From an uncultured Gammaproteobacteria bacterium (GTDB lineage Bacteria; Pseudomonadota; Gammaproteobacteria; Chromatiales; Chromatiaceae), in NCBI GenBank assembly GCA_937926265.1, contig CALAZS010000290.1, positions 1 through 18,591 of the forward strand: a DNA stretch of 18,591 nt, read 5' to 3'. This document shows, one piece after another, positions 14,777 to 18,591 of this stretch; the stretch's first letter is position 1, and each line of letters begins with the position of its first letter. Made by a program: the position numbers and the translations under genes. Below the pieces are notes generated by a model. It searched no databases. It saw nothing but the letters and a program-made list of their open reading frames with translations, and was not told the DNA's origin.

Positions 14777-14944
14777 TGAGTTTTCCCGAAGCTTTTTCCC
14801 AAAGTGACTAAGACTAATCCATGAAATAAATACAATCAATCATTTAAAGTACTTATTGGATGAATTTTGTTATGAATATCCCGGAAGCCTGAGAGTCTTC
14901 CAGGGATCTTCATCGAATATAGTAAAACCGGCACCAAATTCATC

Positions 14945-14963
14945 TTGGCATCATTGATGCCAA
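14945..14963 (-). promoter_or_regulatory. Inverted repeat that also fits a sigma-54 promoter, upstream of fleN
   Basis: TTGGCATC (14945-14952) and GATGCCAA (14956-14963) form an eight-pair inverted repeat with a three-base centre, 20 bases after the flhF stop. Read on the minus strand, the same bases give TGGCAT-N5-ATGCC, which keeps the GG-N10-GC core of sigma-54 promoters (TGGCAC-N5-TTGCA). If it is a promoter, fleN-fliA would have a leader of about 160 bases. It could instead be an RNA hairpin or an operator. Confidence 0.35.
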
Positions 14964-14983
14964 TTTATATTTAACAGGCAGTT

Positions 14984-16321
14984 TTAATAATAAGCATTCG
15001 CCCTGGCTTCACTTAATGCCATTGCAAGGAATCCATCACCAAGCTGAGCTGAAGTTTCCTCTGCAAGATCTGACGCCAAAGCCACCAATGGGTTTGAATG
15101 GGCAACATGCATGTCTTCCGGAACTTTTTGCCCGTCCGTGTAATAAGCTACTGGCAGTTGGCTTTCAATCAATACTGACAGAATTGCGCCCAGAGAAGCC
15201 GCCTCATCAGTTTTGGTTACCAGGCAGGCATCCGGCTGAATCGGAGCAAAAGTTGCTACTGCCCTGCGTAATGCCGATAAATCAGTGGTCGCTGAAAGTG
15301 CCAGGTAACGGGTGATCGGGCGCCCTGCTCCTTCAAGCAGATCAAGTTGCTGTATCAGTTTTTCATCCTGGTGACTCATCCCAGCCGTATCGATCAGGAT
15401 AAAACGTTTATCGATAAATGCATTGAGTGTTTCCATCAGCTCTTCAGCGTTGGATGCTGTACGAACAGGCACGTTAAGAATGCGACCGTATGTGTGAAGT
15501 TGTTCTCTGGCACCAATGCGGTAGTTATCCGTACTGATCATGGCAACGTGCCGATTTCCATGCCTCATGCAGTAACGTGCTGCCAGCTTGGCAATAGAGG
15601 TTGTTTTGCCAACACCCGTTGGACCGACCACTGCGGCAATGCCACCACGATCAATCAGATCATCACCGGTTACTGAAATTTCAGCTGACAGGTAATACAG
15701 CGCTTTTTTCCATTGTTGTTCAAAACCACCGACCGAAGCACTGGCCTGCATTAATCTTTCAGCAATTTCAGAAGACAGACCCATCGACATCAGTTGACGA
15801 AACAGTTCCCTGCTTTCGGGTCGATGATTACCCATTTCGCGCCAGCTGATACCAGACAGTTCGTTTTCCATCATTCTCCGAAGTGCCTGCATTTCCCGGC
15901 GCATGGCATCCATGGTGTCACTTTGAGACTTTGATGAGTCCTCGATTGTATCAATCTGGGTTTCAATCAGGGTTCCTGCCTGGGCATGGTACCCGGACGC
16001 CTGGTGATTCGTATTCGCAGGCTTAACATCATCCAGGGTTTCAACCCTGGACTCAATTGGAGCGGATCGAGTCGACCGTGCAGCATGATGAGCACGTTGA
16101 GGTTTAGGCGACTCGGATTGCATGCGGCTTTTGTTGCGGTTTACGGATTTCTTTTCGACTTCAGCCTGAAAGCGCTCCTCATCAAATTCAACTGCCGCGA
16201 TCAGTTCAACTCCATCGGGTATCGACTTGTTCGATAATATCACCGCGTCTTCGCCAATTTCTTTTTTAACAGCCGCAATCGCTGTTTTCATATTCGGTGC
16301 AACAAAACGTTTAATCTTCAT
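14984..16321 (-). CDS. flhF: Flagellar placement GTPase FlhF (SRP-type)
   Basis: This 445-residue protein begins with the FlhF B-domain pattern MKIKRFVAPNMKTAIAAVKKEIGEDAVILSN. A basic, disordered stretch follows (about 55-135), then the N domain (140-220) and the G domain with P-loop GPTGVGKTTS at 233-242, the TDNYRIGAREQL motif (264-275), DTAGM (311-315) and TKTDEA. FlhF is the SRP-type GTPase that marks the pole where the flagellum is built and helps recruit FliF. The adjacent MinD-like FleN normally stimulates FlhF-type GTPases. GAGG lies ten bases before the ATG. The stop is followed by the 207-base gap to fleN. Confidence 0.96.
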   Translation of the reverse strand: MKIKRFVAPNMKTAIAAVKKEIGEDAVILSNKSIPDGVELIAAVEFDEERFQAEVEKKSVNRNKSRMQSESPKPQRAHHAARSTRSAPIESRVETLDDVKPANTNHQASGYHAQAGTLIETQIDTIEDSSKSQSDTMDAMRREMQALRRMMENELSGISWREMGNHRPESRELFRQLMSMGLSSEIAERLMQASASVGGFEQQWKKALYYLSAEISVTGDDLIDRGGIAAVVGPTGVGKTTSIAKLAARYCMRHGNRHVAMISTDNYRIGAREQLHTYGRILNVPVRTASNAEELMETLNAFIDKRFILIDTAGMSHQDEKLIQQLDLLEGAGRPITRYLALSATTDLSALRRAVATFAPIQPDACLVTKTDEAASLGAILSVLIESQLPVAYYTDGQKVPEDMHVAHSNPLVALASDLAEETSAQLGDGFLAMALSEARANAYY

Positions 16322-16350
16322 CGTTTGTAATCCTCTATTATGCGAACCTA

Positions 16351-16386
16351 TCTACTTTCAGGTTTATTCTCAGGTCTACTCTCAGG
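16351..16386 (-). repeat. Three 12-bp tandem repeats across the flhA stop codon
   Basis: TCTACTTTCAGG, TTTATTCTCAGG and TCTACTCTCAGG follow each other on the plus strand. The third copy contains the flhA stop codon, and the other two extend into the 60-base gap before flhF. In the flhA frame the copies carry further stop codons, so the repeat cannot lengthen the protein. Confidence 0.75.
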
Positions 16387-18481
16387 AACTTGCTTCACCA
16401 ATTGTTGCAACAACCTTGATCTTACGGTTGTCAGGTATCTCGTTATACGACAGGACATGTATACCCTGTGCACTGTGCCTGGCAAACTTCGACATCCATG
16501 AGCGAATACCCGCTGCCACCAGTAATATCGTTTCCTGACCTGTCATTTCCTGTTCCTTGGATGTTTCAATCAATGACTGCTGTAACCTTTCAGCAAGCCC
16601 CGGTTCAAAACCAAAACCTTCTCCACCAGAAGCCTGAAGTGACTTTTGCAATAACTGTTCCAAATTCGCATCCAGCACAACAACTGGAATTTCTTCAACG
16701 TTTCCAACAAGTTGTTGAATGATTGAGCGCGACAGCGCGACCCTGACAGCTGACAGTAAATTGGCAGGATCAGGGTTTAGGACGGCCTGGTCCGCCAAAG
16801 TTTCGGCAATGGTCCGAATATCCTTGATGGAAATGCCTTCCGACAACAACGACTGCAACACCTTGAGCACCTGGCTCAAGGACAACGTTTTAGGGACAAG
16901 ATCCTCCACCAGTTTTGGATAGGTGTTTGCCAGGCTGTCGAGTAACTGCTGAACTTCTTCATGGCCCAGCAGTTCTCCGGCATGACGTTTGATCACTTCA
17001 CTCAAATGCGTTGCCACCACGGTTCCTGCATCCACCACGGTATAACCCTGCGCCTGGGCATTATCGCGCTGTGATGGTTCAATCCAGACAGCATCCAGGC
17101 CAAATGCCGGATCACGGGTTTTGATTCCCTGAATCTCACCAAACACCTTACCCGGGTTAATTGCCAGGTCACGGTCGGGATGAATTTCAGCATCGCCCAT
17201 TGGCACACCATTAAGCGTTATACGATAGGCATTAGGAGAAAGATCAAGGTTGTCGCGGATATGTACCGACTGCACCAGAAAACCCAGTTCCTGCGACAGC
17301 TTGCGGCGTATACCCTTGATACGGTTCATCAGCTGCCCGCCCTGCGCCTTATCAACCATTGGAATCAGGCGATAACCAACTTCAAGGCCAATAATATCCA
17401 CGGGCTGCACATCGTCCCAACTAAGCTCCTTGGGCTCTGTCGATTCAGCCTCTTCAGGCACAGGCATATCCGGAACCGTCTGTAATTGAGACTCCTGTTT
17501 TTTCTGGATCAGGAACATAGCTGCAACAAAAGACATTACAGCCAAAATCAGGAATGGCACGTTTGGCATACCTGGAATCACACCAAGCATGAAAAGAATG
17601 CCACTGGCAATCAGTAATGGTTTGGGGTTATCAAGCAACTGGCTGCCAACCTGGGTGCCAATATCATCATTGGCATCTTTCATCTTGGTGACAATGATGG
17701 CAGCGGCAACAGACAGTAATAACGCTGGAATCTGCGCAACCAGACCATCACCCACGGTTAACAGCACATAACGTTCAAGTGCCTGAGAGAAGGCCATGTC
17801 ATGTTGCAACATACCGATGAGCAGTCCGCCAACTATGTTAATCACCATGATGACAATACCGGCAACCGCATCACCACGTACAAACTTGGAAGCACCATCC
17901 ATGGATCCGTAAAAATCAGCTTCTTTGGCCAGATCTTCACGTCTTTGCTTGGCTTCCTCCTGCGTTAAAAACCCGGTATTCAAGTCCGCATCAATGGCCA
18001 TTTGCTTACCGGGCATCGCGTCCAGGGTAAAACGCGCACTTACCTCGGCAACACGTCCGGCACCCTTGGTAACAACGATAAAGTTGATGACGATCAGAAT
18101 CGAAAACACGACCAGACCAACGGCGAAATTACCGCCAATCACAAACTCGCCAAAAGCCTCAATCACCTTACCGGCCGCATCACCACCGGTATGACCTTCC
18201 ATTAATACGATACGGGTTGATGCAACATTAAGCGCCAACCTGAGCAAGGTGGTCACCAGGATAACCGTGGGAAATGCTGCAAATTCGAGTGGTTTCATGG
18301 TGTAGATCACCACAATAATCACCACCAGGGACAAAGTTATATTGGTGGTAAAAAAGATATCCAGCATAAAAGCCGGCAATGGCACAATGATCATTGCCAG
18401 CAGCATGATCATGACCAAAGGGCCACCGATGCCCTGCCAGCCTACATTGCTCAAGTTATTTTTTAACTGCGATAAATCCAT
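16382..18481 (-). CDS. flhA: Flagellar export-gate protein FlhA
   Basis: This 699-residue protein is a full-length FlhA. About eight membrane helices occupy residues 20-320. The FHIPEP-family signature LLRLALNVASTRIVLMEGH lies around 79-97, and a conserved cytosolic loop (FTLDAMPGKQMAIDADLNTG, near 152-171) comes between helices. The C-terminal half (about 350-699) is the cytosolic domain that forms the nonameric ring and docks chaperone-substrate complexes (GLEVGYRLIPMVD, VGNVEEIPVVVLD). FlhA uses the proton motive force to drive export of rod, hook and filament proteins. The ATG at 18481 follows GGGAAG. The upstream gene, commonly flhB, is outside the window. Confidence 0.97.
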   Translation of the reverse strand: MDLSQLKNNLSNVGWQGIGGPLVMIMLLAMIIVPLPAFMLDIFFTTNITLSLVVIIVVIYTMKPLEFAAFPTVILVTTLLRLALNVASTRIVLMEGHTGGDAAGKVIEAFGEFVIGGNFAVGLVVFSILIVINFIVVTKGAGRVAEVSARFTLDAMPGKQMAIDADLNTGFLTQEEAKQRREDLAKEADFYGSMDGASKFVRGDAVAGIVIMVINIVGGLLIGMLQHDMAFSQALERYVLLTVGDGLVAQIPALLLSVAAAIIVTKMKDANDDIGTQVGSQLLDNPKPLLIASGILFMLGVIPGMPNVPFLILAVMSFVAAMFLIQKKQESQLQTVPDMPVPEEAESTEPKELSWDDVQPVDIIGLEVGYRLIPMVDKAQGGQLMNRIKGIRRKLSQELGFLVQSVHIRDNLDLSPNAYRITLNGVPMGDAEIHPDRDLAINPGKVFGEIQGIKTRDPAFGLDAVWIEPSQRDNAQAQGYTVVDAGTVVATHLSEVIKRHAGELLGHEEVQQLLDSLANTYPKLVEDLVPKTLSLSQVLKVLQSLLSEGISIKDIRTIAETLADQAVLNPDPANLLSAVRVALSRSIIQQLVGNVEEIPVVVLDANLEQLLQKSLQASGGEGFGFEPGLAERLQQSLIETSKEQEMTGQETILLVAAGIRSWMSKFARHSAQGIHVLSYNEIPDNRKIKVVATIGEASS

Positions 18482-18548
18482 CCACTTCCCTTCAACAAGC
18501 AGGGTCAGAAGAGGAAGTTGGCTGAACGATGTTGCTTTGCAGAAGTGT

Positions 18549-18568
18549 CTGCAGCATGGATGCTGCAG
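18549..18568. repeat. Perfect inverted repeat upstream of flhA
   Basis: CTGCAGCAT (18549-18557) and ATGCTGCAG (18560-18568) are exact reverse complements around a GG centre, about 70 bases before the flhA start. A second, shorter pairing region (CCCCCAGGGATGGG, 18574-18587) lies beside it. Such a pair of hairpins could end transcription from the upstream gene or be part of a dispersed repeat. No long U run is seen inside the window. Confidence 0.6.
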
Positions 18569-18591
18569 CCAAGCCCCCAGGGATGGGTTTA

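Noticed and set aside
14777..14839. A 21-residue N-terminal extension of FleN from a TTG codon.
   Set aside because: The family start aligns with the ATG at 14776, which has GGGA at a suitable distance.
14880..14935. A protein-like stretch (FTIFDEDPWKTLRLPGYS) encoded on the minus strand in the flhF-fleN gap.
   Set aside because: The frame has only about two dozen codons, no start codon after the preceding stop, and no ribosome binding site, so it cannot be supported as a gene.
15262..15275. GCCGATAA on the plus strand inside flhF, as a sigma-28 -10 element.
   Set aside because: No TAAA-type -35 element lies 11 bases upstream, and the strand is antisense to the operon.

Overview
The window is one long stretch of a gammaproteobacterial flagellar and chemotaxis cluster (minus strand, about 4.1 to 18.5 kb) joined to a short block of unrelated housekeeping genes (1 to 4.0 kb). 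The gene order flhA-flhF-fleN-fliA-cheY-cheZ-cheA-cheB-motC-motD-parC-parP-cheW-DUF2802 is the layout known from Pseudomonas and related polarly flagellated Gammaproteobacteria. The flhF/fleN pair (placement and number of polar flagella) and the parC/parP pair (polar inheritance of chemosensory arrays, studied in Vibrio) both point to a cell with one or few polar flagella. By eye the GC content is moderate, in the mid 40s. I cannot name the genus.

Layout. 1-386 (-): 5' part of a YbaK/EbsC aminoacyl-tRNA deacylase-like gene, cut by the window edge. 480-1313 (+): class I SAM methyltransferase. 1317-3131 (-): AsmA-family protein that seems to lack the usual C-terminal domain and carries in-frame minisatellites. 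3163-3984 (-): MscS channel. 4130-5197 (-): DUF2802 protein, an unrecognised 58-residue basic protein, and cheW. 5252-9634 (-): parP, parC, motD, motC, cheB. 9679-13072 (-): cheA, cheZ, cheY. 13180-18481 (-): fliA, fleN, flhF, flhA. The last 110 bases are upstream of flhA and hold two inverted repeats. No stretch over 300 bases lacks a gene. No tRNA, rRNA, CRISPR array, insertion sequence or phage gene was seen.

How the genes work together. FlhA is the export-gate protein of the flagellar secretion system. FlhF and FleN set the place and number of flagella. FliA (sigma-28) then switches on late genes, and a clear sigma-28 promoter precedes cheY, so the genes from cheY onward are probably transcribed late, after the hook and basal body are built. 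CheA, CheW and receptors form arrays that ParC and ParP place at the pole. CheB adapts the receptors, CheY-P reaches the motor, CheZ removes the phosphate, and MotC/MotD supply torque. Many junctions overlap or nearly touch (cheY/cheZ, cheB/motC, motD/parC, parC/parP, the 58-residue gene/DUF2802), which suggests translational coupling.

I did not find a clearly new system. The best leads are: a CheA with no recognisable P2 domain whose linker holds three acidic FliM-like motifs; the uncatalogued 58-residue gene between cheW and DUF2802; a palindrome lying on the start region of the cheY promoter; and the shortened, repeat-bearing AsmA protein.
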